From positions 62,001-126,000 of the forward strand of contig JACZJK010000043.1 of the NCBI GenBank assembly GCA_014860575.1: a stretch of DNA of 64,000 nt, written 5' to 3'. The stretch comes from Bacteroidales bacterium (GTDB lineage: Bacteria > Bacteroidota > Bacteroidia > Bacteroidales > JAAYJT01). Positions within the stretch are counted from its first letter, which is position 1. Each line of letters starts with the position of its first letter. The notes under the pieces are model-generated. The model ran no database searches. It was not told where the DNA came from and was given only the letters and a program-made list of their open reading frames with translations. The translations under genes were made by a program, and so were the position numbers. Below are positions 35,828 through 43,158 of the stretch, piece after piece.

Positions 35828-36661
35828 ATGAAATCAAAACGCGCTAAGTTTTTCGCATACAGTTGTTGTCTTTTCTTTTCGTTAGTGCTCATTTCCTGCT
35901 CACAAACCAAGGAAGAACCGTTACATATTGCAGTATCAAAACTCTCTGATAATTACAGTAACTGGCTGCTGCAAAGCAATCCAAGCATTGCGATCACTGA
36001 TATGTATGGGCTGGAAATTGATTCGGCAGTAAGTATGCTCGAAAAACACCATGCACTGCTTATAACAGGCGGCGAAGATGTTTTCCCCGGCTTGTATGGG
36101 CGGATCCGTGATACTGCCCGATGCGGCGAGTTTGATCGCTACAGGGACACCCTTGAAATTATGCTCATTCAGAAAGCCCTTGAAATGGGCTTGCCAATTC
36201 TTGGCATTTGTCGTGGACACCAGATACTTAATGTAGCCCTTGGAGGAACCCTTTTTATTGATATTCCTGATGATATCGGAAGGCAAGTAATACATCGTTG
36301 CGATGAAGACCCGCTTCAATGCCAGCATGAGGTGTTTGTTTTTCATCAGACTTTGTTACAGGAAATTACTGATCAAACACAGGGAACAGTCACGACCAAT
36401 CACCATCAGGCCATCAGGGGAACGGCACCGGGACTCAGAATGAGTGCAGTTGCGGAGGATGGCGTTATTGAAGCTGTTGAATGGGAAGACTATCAAAACA
36501 AGCCATTTCTGCTTGGCGTTCAATGGCATCCTGAAAGAATGGAAGAGTACCCAGAGCTATCACGGCCAATTGCTGAAAGGTTTATTGAAGAAGCCAAAGC
36601 ATTTGCTAACGCTGTTGAGACTATAAAACAGGAAACTTTCCCGTCCCTTTTCAACGAATAA
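35828..36661 (+). CDS. Lipoprotein class I glutamine amidotransferase (gamma-glutamyl-GABA hydrolase family, peptidase C26)
   Basis: The product is 277 residues from ATG 35828. A longer frame from a TTG at 35789 is rejected because the ATG form starts with a clean lipoprotein signal ending at lipobox LISC (Cys25). The catalytic Cys128 sits in GICRGHQ, and the His/Glu pair is in QWHPER. Relatives in the cytoplasm split gamma-glutamyl amides such as gamma-Glu-GABA. Export as a lipoprotein is unusual for this mostly cytoplasmic family and suggests turnover of gamma-glutamyl compounds or peptides in the periplasm. Confidence 0.85.
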   Translation: MKSKRAKFFAYSCCLFFSLVLISCSQTKEEPLHIAVSKLSDNYSNWLLQSNPSIAITDMYGLEIDSAVSMLEKHHALLITGGEDVFPGLYGRIRDTARCGEFDRYRDTLEIMLIQKALEMGLPILGICRGHQILNVALGGTLFIDIPDDIGRQVIHRCDEDPLQCQHEVFVFHQTLLQEITDQTQGTVTTNHHQAIRGTAPGLRMSAVAEDGVIEAVEWEDYQNKPFLLGVQWHPERMEEYPELSRPIAERFIEEAKAFANAVETIKQETFPSLFNE

Positions 36662-36683
36662 CGTCAGCCTGAAAATCGAAAAT

Positions 36684-37451
36684 ATGCCTTCTTCGCTTTT
36701 TGATCCAAAACTTGACCTAATATTCAAGGACATACGCACTGTGGCCACCTGGCTTTGGGATCGGGGCTGGGCTGAATGGGGTGCAGGTAATATCTCGGTA
36801 AATGTTAGCGGTCTGATCTATGAAGCCAATCTACATCAAAACCCAAATCATCAAATCTACCCAATTCCAAACCTTAGCCATCGCCTCAGCCTTAGCCTTC
36901 TAACCAGTCTTTCCGGCTCCCGCATGCGACAGATCATGAAAAATCCGGAGCAAGGATGCTGCCTCGTACATTGCAGCGAACAATCAGAATTTTCTATCAT
37001 TCCGCTTTCAGAACACAACCAATCTCCCTCCCCTACTTCAGAATTTGCGAGCCACTTGCTGATACATGAAACCCTGCAAAACCACCGGCCGGATCATAAG
37101 ACAGTGCTCCACACCCACCCGGCAGAAATCATTGCCCTTTCACAAATTAGCAAACTTAATAACCAGGAAGCACTCAACGAAGCACTTTGCAATATTCTTC
37201 CTGAATTCAGCATCTACCTTCCCGAAGGCATTGCATACATTCCCTACCTGAAATCGGGCAGCAATGAACTTGCAGAAGCAAGCGCCGAAGCCATGAAAAC
37301 GTTCAGGGTTGCTATCTGGGAAAAGCACGGCATCATTGCCACAGGCCCAACCCTCGAAGATGCCTTTGACGCCATTGACCTGGTGGCAAAGGCTGCAAGG
37401 ATCTGGTTTCTAATCAGGTCAGCCGGTTCCAAACACAAAGGTGTTAGATGA
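36684..37451 (+). CDS. Class II aldolase, rhamnulose-1-phosphate aldolase-like
   Basis: This 255-residue protein has the class II aldolase/adducin fold. It shows WAEWGAGNISVNV near the N-terminus, the metal-binding HTHPAEIIAL block, FPEGIAYIPYLKSGSNELAEAS-type continuation (here LPEGIAYIP) and AIWEKHGIIATGPTLEDAFDAID. These align by eye with E. coli RhaD, so cleavage of a 1-phosphoketose to DHAP and lactaldehyde is likely. Residues about 50-75 are low-complexity (PIPNLSHRLSLSLLTSLSG) and are encoded by a hexanucleotide repeat, listed separately. The gene ends near RhaD's last helix and lacks part of its tail. No other rhamnose genes are present. Confidence 0.85.
   Translation: MPSSLFDPKLDLIFKDIRTVATWLWDRGWAEWGAGNISVNVSGLIYEANLHQNPNHQIYPIPNLSHRLSLSLLTSLSGSRMRQIMKNPEQGCCLVHCSEQSEFSIIPLSEHNQSPSPTSEFASHLLIHETLQNHRPDHKTVLHTHPAEIIALSQISKLNNQEALNEALCNILPEFSIYLPEGIAYIPYLKSGSNELAEASAEAMKTFRVAIWEKHGIIATGPTLEDAFDAIDLVAKAARIWFLIRSAGSKHKGVR
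36872..36901 (+). repeat. In-frame 6-nt repeat (CCTTAG type) inside the aldolase gene
   Basis: Units CCTTAG, CCATCG, CCTCAG, CCTTAG, CCTTCT follow one another in phase within coding sequence and produce the Leu-Ser-rich stretch. A 7-nt-periodic CAA/ATC-rich run precedes it (about 36828-36871). The same CCTTAG/CCTCAG consensus forms an intergenic array at 49265-49306. Confidence 0.7.
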
Positions 37452-37482
37452 TTTACTTTCTGCTTATCAGAACCTGAAACCA

Positions 37483-37500
37483 ACTAACAAAGTTGTTAGT
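37483..37500. repeat. Palindrome ACTAACAA/TTGTTAGT
   Basis: An 8-bp perfect inverted repeat with a 2-nt loop lies in the gap between the convergent aldolase and pepT genes, with a further TTGTTAG copy at 37509-37515. Neither side has a T tract; it may serve as a bidirectional transcript end. Confidence 0.5.
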
Positions 37501-37553
37501 TACAATCTTGTTAGCTGGACGAGGAATAGTATTTACATAAAAGTCGAAGAGCG

Positions 37554-38792
37554 CTATTTCGCTTTCTCAGCATACAGCTTCACAATATTCAAAATCACCT
37601 CAACAGCTTTATGCATGCTTTCCAGTGGCACATATTCGTATTTGCCGTGGAAATTATGGCTGCCACCAAAAATATTCGGACAGGGCAAACCCATGTATGA
37701 TAACCTGGCGCCATCGGTTCCACCGCGAATGGGTTTGATGATTGCCTCAATTCCGGCCATTTCCATTGCCTTCTGGGCAATATCAACCACGTGCATCACC
37801 GGTTCAATTTTTTCGCGCATGTTGTAATATTGGTCTTTAAGTTCCACCACAACCCTGTCTTCGCCATGCTTTGTGTTCATGAATGCGGCAACCGATTCCA
37901 TGAATTTTTTGCGCTTTTCGAAAATCCCTTTGTTGTGGTCGCGAACGATGTATTGCAACGTAGAGTTTTCGACGCCACCTTCCATTTTAACAAGGTGATA
38001 AAACCCTTCGTAATCGTGGGTGTATTGAGGTTTCTCAAATTCCGGCAACAAACTGTTAAACTCCATGGCAAGCAGCATGGCATTGATCATTTTGTTCTTT
38101 GCATAGCCCGGATGTATATTCCTTCCCTGCAATTTTACTATAGCGCTGGCGGCGTTGAAAGTTTCGTATTCGAGCTCGCCAATGCCACCGCCATCCATGG
38201 TGTAAGCATAGTCAACGCCAAACTTCCTCACATCAAAAAAGTCCACGCCTTTGCCAATTTCCTCGTCGGGTGTGAAGGCAACTTTAATGGTTCCGTGTGG
38301 GATCTCAGGATGTTTTAGCAGGTAATCAAGTGCGGTCATGATCTCGGCGATGCCGGCTTTGTCGTCGGCGCCTAACAAGGTTGTACCGTCGGTAGTGATG
38401 AGGGTTTTGCCGATGTAATTTCCAAGTTCGGGAAAATCAAGGGGCGAGAGTATAACATTGTTTTCCTGGTTCAGGACAATGTCTCCACCCTGATAATTCT
38501 CAACTATTTGCGGGTTCACATTTTCACCAGACATTTCGGGACTGGTATCCACATGTGCCAGGAAGCCAATTACCGGAACCGTTTTGTCGAGATTGGAAGG
38601 CAAGGTTGCCATCACATAACCATATTTGTCAATGCTGACTTCCTGCATGCCCATGTCTTTAAGTTCGTCGATAAGCAAACGGGCAAGATTCCACTGTTTT
38701 TCAGTACTCGGAAAAGTACTGGAAGTATCGTCCGATCGTGTGTCAATTTTCACGTATCTCAGAAACCTTTCAAGTAATTCGTCGTTTTTCAT
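37554..38792 (-). CDS. pepT: Tripeptide aminopeptidase PepT (M20 peptidase)
   Basis: This 412-residue protein is the usual PepT length. Zinc ligands and catalytic residues are visible: His80 and Asp82 in LAHVDTS, bridging Asp143 in GADDKAG and the Glu177/Glu178 pair in PDEEIGKG. An inserted dimerisation domain spans about 205-320, and the C-terminal motif is [11 protein letters not shown]. It removes the N-terminal residue from tripeptides in the cytoplasm. The adjacent OPT family peptide transporter on the same strand suggests a shared role in peptide use, though 225 nt with repeats separates them. Confidence 0.95.
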   Translation of the reverse strand: MKNDELLERFLRYVKIDTRSDDTSSTFPSTEKQWNLARLLIDELKDMGMQEVSIDKYGYVMATLPSNLDKTVPVIGFLAHVDTSPEMSGENVNPQIVENYQGGDIVLNQENNVILSPLDFPELGNYIGKTLITTDGTTLLGADDKAGIAEIMTALDYLLKHPEIPHGTIKVAFTPDEEIGKGVDFFDVRKFGVDYAYTMDGGGIGELEYETFNAASAIVKLQGRNIHPGYAKNKMINAMLLAMEFNSLLPEFEKPQYTHDYEGFYHLVKMEGGVENSTLQYIVRDHNKGIFEKRKKFMESVAAFMNTKHGEDRVVVELKDQYYNMREKIEPVMHVVDIAQKAMEMAGIEAIIKPIRGGTDGARLSYMGLPCPNIFGGSHNFHGKYEYVPLESMHKAVEVILNIVKLYAEKAK

Positions 38793-38803
38793 GATTTTTC
38801 TTT

Positions 38804-38866
38804 AATTCAAAATTCCAAATTTAAGATTCAAATTCGGTACTCTATATTCTTCATTTAATATTCTCC
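38804..38866. repeat. Degenerate 7-nt repeat (ATTCnnn type)
   Basis: Motif ATTC (or ATTT/ACTC) recurs every 7 nt at 38805, 38812, 38819 and 38826. After one 6-nt step it recurs at 38832, 38839, 38846, 38853 and 38860. The array starts 12 nt upstream of the pepT ATG. Confidence 0.7.
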
Positions 38867-38932
38867 CTTTCAGAAAAAAGCCTTTTGGTGAAAAGTTGGC
38901 AGTTGGCAAAAGCCCCATATACCATCACTGCA

Positions 38933-38971
38933 ACTTGAGCGAAGCGAAATCCCGAGAACGAAGTGATTCGG
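38933..38971. repeat. GAGCGAAGCGAA-type repeat fragment
   Basis: The run contains TGAGCGAAGCGAAATCCCGAG followed by AACGAAGTGATTCGGGA, a pair of related half-sites partly inverted (ATCCCGA with TTCGGGA). It resembles the arms of the inverted repeat at 61319-61381, pointing to a dispersed intergenic repeat family. Confidence 0.6.
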
Positions 38972-38993
38972 GAACTGCATCACAAAAAGGCGG

Positions 38994-39021
38994 CATTCTA
39001 CATTCTAAATTCTACATTCAT
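38994..39021. repeat. 7-nt tandem repeat (CATTCTA type) overlapping the OPT stop codon
   Basis: Units CATTCTA, CATTCTA, AATTCTA, CATTCAT are in perfect 7-nt phase. The last unit contains the TGA stop (minus strand, 39018-39020) of the OPT transporter gene. Confidence 0.8.
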
Positions 39022-40979
39022 TCCACTTTAGCTTTTATAGAATTCCGGTATAAATACACACATAGCAGGGCAAACATCGCTATTGCCAGCCATTGTGAAC
39101 CGTCGGATCTGAGCCACTCTGCTGCTTGCCAATCCAGCCCGCCAAATTTCATCATAGCGCTTACCACACCCATCAAAGCGCCACCGGCAATAAATCCGCT
39201 GGCTATCAAAGTTCCGCGTTCTTTCCTGGCATTGTTAAGACCCACATCTTTGCTTCGCGACTGAACGAAATAAGCTATAATACCACCAACCAATAAAGGT
39301 GTGTTAAGTTCAAGCGGGATAAACATTCCCAATGCAAATGCAAGCGCGGGAATTCCAAGCATAGTAAGGATCAGTGAAAGGAATGCGCCTGATGCGTATA
39401 AGAGCCAGGGAGCTGCGCCGCCTGTCATCATGGGTTCTATTACGGCAGCCATAGCGTTGGCCTGGGGAGCTGCCAGCGCTCCTTCGCCTTTAAAACCGTA
39501 GGTCTGGTTCAGAATAATAATCACACCACCAACGGTTGCTGCCGAAACAACGGTTCCAAGAAATTTCCAGGTTTCCTGTTTATATGGCGATGAACCTAAC
39601 CAGTAACCAACCTTCAGGTCGGTGATAAAACCTCCGGCCATTGACAGGGCAGTGCAAACCACGCCACCGATCACCAGTGCAGCCACCATGCCGGAAGCTC
39701 CCGATAATCCAACGGATGTCATAACGAGGGAAGTCAGGATCAAAGTCATCAGAGTCATGCCCGAAACCGGATTGGTTCCTACAATGGCTATGGCATTGGC
39801 TGCTACTGTAGTAAACAAAAAAGCAATTACCATCACGATAAGCAAGCCGATCAAAGCATGCGTTAGGTTTTGAACCACTCCAAACTGAAAGAATACGAAG
39901 ATCAGTATAGCTGTTACCAGGATGCCACCCATGATCAGGCTCATGGGCAAATCGCGGCGGGTTCGCAGGTTGTTGTCGCTGTTTGCCGTTTTGCTGAAAA
40001 TCTCTTTGGCCGCAAGGCTGATTGCAGATTTAATAATGCCAGAAGAACGGACAATGCCAATCACACCTGCCATGGCTATGCCTCCGATGCCAATCATACG
40101 CACATATTCCCGGAAGATGGACTCTGCAGTCATGGCAGCAACGGCAGTGGCATCACCACCGAAAGCAGCGGCAGCATGAGCGATCATGGGAATGATAACA
40201 AACCAGCCGACAAATGAACCGGCGCAGATGATCACGGCATATTTCAGTCCTATTATATAACCAAGACCCACAATGGCTGCGCCCACATTCAGCTTGAAAA
40301 CAATTTTGGCCCTATCAGCCAGCACATCGCCGTAAGCGATCACACGGGTTGTAAATACTTCGTTCCACCAACCAAAAGTTGCGATCACAAAATCATAGAT
40401 TCCGCCAACGAGCCCGCTGAAAAGAAGCACCTTGGCCTGATCACCACCCTTCTCTCCTGAAACCAGCACTTCGGTGGTGGCCGTTGCCTCAGGGAAAGGG
40501 AACTTGCCGTGCATATCATCAACAAAATACTTGCGGAATGGGATCATAAAAAGAATTCCCAGAAACCCGCCCAATAAAGAAGAAAGGAAGACCTGGGAAA
40601 ACTCAGCATGGAGATCCAGAATATAAAGCGCCGGAAGGGTGAAAATGGCGCCTGCTACTATGACCCCGGAACTGGCCCCTATGGATTGAATAATTACGTT
40701 TTCGCCCAGCGCATTTTTACGTTTCCCGAGTGTGGAAAGTCCAACTGCAATGATGGCGATGGGAATAGCGGCTTCAAAAACCTGGCCGATTTTAAGTCCA
40801 AGATAAGCGGCTGCCGCTGAAAAAACGACTGCCATCAACAGGCCTAACAAAACCGAACGCAGGTTCACTTCGGGGTAAACCTTGTAAGGCGACATAATTG
40901 GTTCATACGTTTCACCAGGCTTGAGTTCACGATACGCATTTTCGGGCAGGCCTTTGATTTCGTTGTTCTTGTCAGTCAT
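39018..40979 (-). CDS. OPT family oligopeptide transporter
   Basis: This 653-residue protein has about 15 membrane helices. OPT-family features include the N-terminal YEPIMSPYKVYPEVNLRSVLLGLL, a GLKIGQVFEA segment, KYFVDDMHGKFPFPEATATTEV (the conserved PFP-x-A/T block) and GGFITDLKVGYWLGSSP. It should import small peptides or metal-peptide complexes by proton symport. The stop codon lies within a 7-nt repeat array, so the last residues may be repeat-derived. It sits upstream of pepT on the same strand. Confidence 0.93.
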   Translation of the reverse strand: MTDKNNEIKGLPENAYRELKPGETYEPIMSPYKVYPEVNLRSVLLGLLMAVVFSAAAAYLGLKIGQVFEAAIPIAIIAVGLSTLGKRKNALGENVIIQSIGASSGVIVAGAIFTLPALYILDLHAEFSQVFLSSLLGGFLGILFMIPFRKYFVDDMHGKFPFPEATATTEVLVSGEKGGDQAKVLLFSGLVGGIYDFVIATFGWWNEVFTTRVIAYGDVLADRAKIVFKLNVGAAIVGLGYIIGLKYAVIICAGSFVGWFVIIPMIAHAAAAFGGDATAVAAMTAESIFREYVRMIGIGGIAMAGVIGIVRSSGIIKSAISLAAKEIFSKTANSDNNLRTRRDLPMSLIMGGILVTAILIFVFFQFGVVQNLTHALIGLLIVMVIAFLFTTVAANAIAIVGTNPVSGMTLMTLILTSLVMTSVGLSGASGMVAALVIGGVVCTALSMAGGFITDLKVGYWLGSSPYKQETWKFLGTVVSAATVGGVIIILNQTYGFKGEGALAAPQANAMAAVIEPMMTGGAAPWLLYASGAFLSLILTMLGIPALAFALGMFIPLELNTPLLVGGIIAYFVQSRSKDVGLNNARKERGTLIASGFIAGGALMGVVSAMMKFGGLDWQAAEWLRSDGSQWLAIAMFALLCVYLYRNSIKAKVE

Positions 40980-41005
40980 AGCAGTAATGGTTTTGGTTTG
41001 ACGGC

Positions 41006-41013
41006 CAAAGATA
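41006..41013 (-). promoter_or_regulatory. -7 box of the OPT transporter promoter
   Basis: The minus strand reads TATCTTTG, an exact TAnnTTTG match, 26 nt before the ATG at 40979. An imperfect -33 element (TTTTC) lies 18 nt upstream. Confidence 0.5.
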
Positions 41014-41099
41014 GTATTTCAATTGATACGTGAAAATGTGGTTTAGCTGAAATCTGCATTGGAGGATTGAAGAAGGGTATTGCAAATTTCATCTGTTTA

Positions 41100-41132
41100 A
41101 CCGATAGTATCGCTCAAAGCGATGCTATCGGT
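41100..41132. repeat. 15-bp near-perfect palindrome
   Basis: ACCGATAGTATCGCT pairs with AGCGATGCTATCGGT around a 3-nt loop, with one G-T pair. It lies between the barrel-like gene's 3' end (41187, minus) and the OPT gene's start. No T tract is present; it may end the transcript of the barrel-like gene or be a dispersed repeat. Confidence 0.6.
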
Positions 41133-41186
41133 AATAAAAATCCATATGTCAATTAAATGATATTCCTTAGAACAAAGCAACCGGTA

Positions 41187-41939
41187 TCAAAACTTCAAAA
41201 CTGCCCCCACCACCCCATAATGAAACAGCGAGAAAGTATAAACCGTTTTATTATCGGCGCCGCCCTCGAGGATGCGGTAACCGGCTTTGAGGTATAATTT
41301 TTCGGTTGCCTGATAAGTGATAGCAGCCAGCACATCTTCGGCACGCCCTTGTGGAGCAGCCAGGGCATCGCCATCAAGCAGCAGTCCGAAACGTTTTGTT
41401 GGCTGCCAGTGAACAATAAAGTTGATCAAAGGCACAAAACCAAAATCAGTTTTTTCGGATTGCAAACCGCCTCCTTCAAGGCCTATCAATGCATCCCTGA
41501 TCTTAAGGGACAGACCCAGGCCTATTGTAAGATTTTCGCGGTCCGTCAGGTAATAACGGTATGTTGCTCTATAAGAATTGAACTTGTAGTTAGCGGTTAA
41601 TGCTGTGTTCGCCAAATAGTTTTCGCCCTGGAAAACCACATCCCTGTTAACCGAACCCTCGTAGGTGAACTTTAGTGGCGCCAGCAAAATCAATACTTCA
41701 CTGCGCTTGCCGAAGCGGTAGCCCGCTTTAAACCTGGCAAATGGCTTTGGGTCGGCATCCAACTCACCGGAAAAGGATATAAATGTGCCATCATTGCCAG
41801 GAATGCGGGCATGGTTCAGACCGGTAAATACGATGCCGGTTTCAAGATCAAGGCTGATCTGGGCCTGAACCTGCTTGATGAATAAAACTCCAAAAAGTGC
41901 GGTTGCAAAAAAACTGAATAACCTGATTTTAATTTTCAT
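41187..41939 (-). CDS. Hypothetical exported beta-barrel-like protein
   Basis: This 250-residue protein has a signal peptide (about 1-27, cleaved after VQAQ). The mature part consists of alternating hydrophobic and polar stretches with frequent aromatic residues at strand ends (FARFKAGYRFGKRSEVLI, YRATYRYYL, LYLKAGYRILEGG) and ends in FSLFHYGVVGAVLKF. That pattern, with Phe as last residue, suggests an outer-membrane beta-barrel with a BAM-type C-terminal signature. I recognise no specific family. It is monocistronic; a long palindrome follows the stop. Confidence 0.75.
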   Translation of the reverse strand: MKIKIRLFSFFATALFGVLFIKQVQAQISLDLETGIVFTGLNHARIPGNDGTFISFSGELDADPKPFARFKAGYRFGKRSEVLILLAPLKFTYEGSVNRDVVFQGENYLANTALTANYKFNSYRATYRYYLTDRENLTIGLGLSLKIRDALIGLEGGGLQSEKTDFGFVPLINFIVHWQPTKRFGLLLDGDALAAPQGRAEDVLAAITYQATEKLYLKAGYRILEGGADNKTVYTFSLFHYGVVGAVLKF

Positions 41940-42063
41940 TGTTTAGGATTTGAAGTGAATGTTTGTCAATCGTAAGAGACTGTATAAAAACTTTTCAAGG
42001 AAAATGCTTAATTCTGCAACTGGAAAAAAATATTTGAATTTGCCAGCCCAAAGCTAAGCAAAA

Positions 42064-43053
42064 TCAATTCATCCGCCAAAACGCAAACAACTCCATCAAT
42101 CCGGCGATACCGCCATGCACGAACACTCCGCCCCAGATATTCCGGCTGTAAAGGGCGATAATGCCAAGGATATAACCACCAAAAATTGAACTGATCGCTT
42201 CGCCCAGCGGTTTTCCAAAATGCAGCATGCAGTAAGCGGCTACCATAGGCAGCACAGCGTTCTTACCAAGTAGTTTTGCCATTCCAATGATCAGAAAACC
42301 ACGGAAAAAGAGTTCCGTAAAAAGGAAATCGCCAATATAAAAGGCCTCATACCAGGTAATGGCCCAGTTTTCTGAAATGTTGTAGTACTCTGCGAACCTG
42401 TCGCCTCCGGTTCGTTTATAGGTTGGATAGTAATCAAGGAAATCGGGAAGGTAAGTAGCCGCATAGATCAATGGAACCATAACCAGTAGCATGATCCAAT
42501 AGGGCTTCCAATCCACTTTGCTGAATGTTAAGCCATAAAGCCCCTGATGATCGCCACGGTCGAAGATTTGTTTTACAATAAGTAGAGGGAAAAACATGGT
42601 AAGCAAACCCACGCTGTTAACTACCAATTTGTTATAAAAGGTGACAGTGGCTGCCGGAGCGATTTCCCTGATTACACCGTACCAGGAAACGTATGAATTA
42701 TCAATTCCCAGAATAAGAAAGCCTAACAGGCTTTTGATCCAGAAGTTTCTCGTCAGCTTGAGCTTTTCTTTTCCAAAAACCCAGATGATAAGCAGTATTC
42801 CATAGTATGCAACACAATTGTAAAGGAAATAGCAAAACACTCGCAAATTCTTTGGCAACGTGTCAATATAGTGGTCTTCAAAATCCAGCAAATAATTGAA
42901 AGTTACCAGCAGTGCAATAAACAAGAGCGCAAGCAGATACAACTTTGCCTGGAAGTATGTTTTGTGAAAATCAACAAAATAAGTAAAGATTTTTTTCATC
43001 CCGGCAAGCTCTGATTTGGCCATGTTTTGCGCCGGTAAAAGTAGGAAAATCAT
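42064..43053 (-). CDS. CPBP-family intramembrane protein
   Basis: This protein is up to 329 residues, with eight or so membrane helices. The Rce1/CPBP (ABI) region is near the C-terminus: FTELFFRGFLI, MLHFGKPLGEA and VFVHGGIAGLMELF. The family's EE-x3-R motif is reduced here to T-E-L-F-F-R, so one glutamate is lost; His residues of motifs 2 and 4 remain. It may still be a membrane endopeptidase or a non-catalytic relative. The first 18 residues are uncertain; Met11 (43023) or Met19 (42999) are equally good starts. It is divergent from the pullulanase gene. Confidence 0.85.
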   Translation of the reverse strand: MIFLLLPAQNMAKSELAGMKKIFTYFVDFHKTYFQAKLYLLALLFIALLVTFNYLLDFEDHYIDTLPKNLRVFCYFLYNCVAYYGILLIIWVFGKEKLKLTRNFWIKSLLGFLILGIDNSYVSWYGVIREIAPAATVTFYNKLVVNSVGLLTMFFPLLIVKQIFDRGDHQGLYGLTFSKVDWKPYWIMLLVMVPLIYAATYLPDFLDYYPTYKRTGGDRFAEYYNISENWAITWYEAFYIGDFLFTELFFRGFLIIGMAKLLGKNAVLPMVAAYCMLHFGKPLGEAISSIFGGYILGIIALYSRNIWGGVFVHGGIAGLMELFAFWRMN

Positions 43054-43095
43054 GCTTGGAAGTATGAACTTGTCTTCAGAACTCCGGAAAAATCT

Positions 43096-43103
43096 TACTT
43101 TTG
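43096..43103 (+). promoter_or_regulatory. Candidate -7 box of the pullulanase promoter
   Basis: TACTTTTG is an exact TAnnTTTG match, 55 nt before the ATG. A TTG lies at 43070-43072, giving a 23-nt spacer, slightly longer than the preferred 19-21 nt. Confidence 0.45.
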
Positions 43104-43158
43104 GCTTCTTGTTTAATCACACCGAAACAATATTAATGGCATTAATAAACCATCAGCG

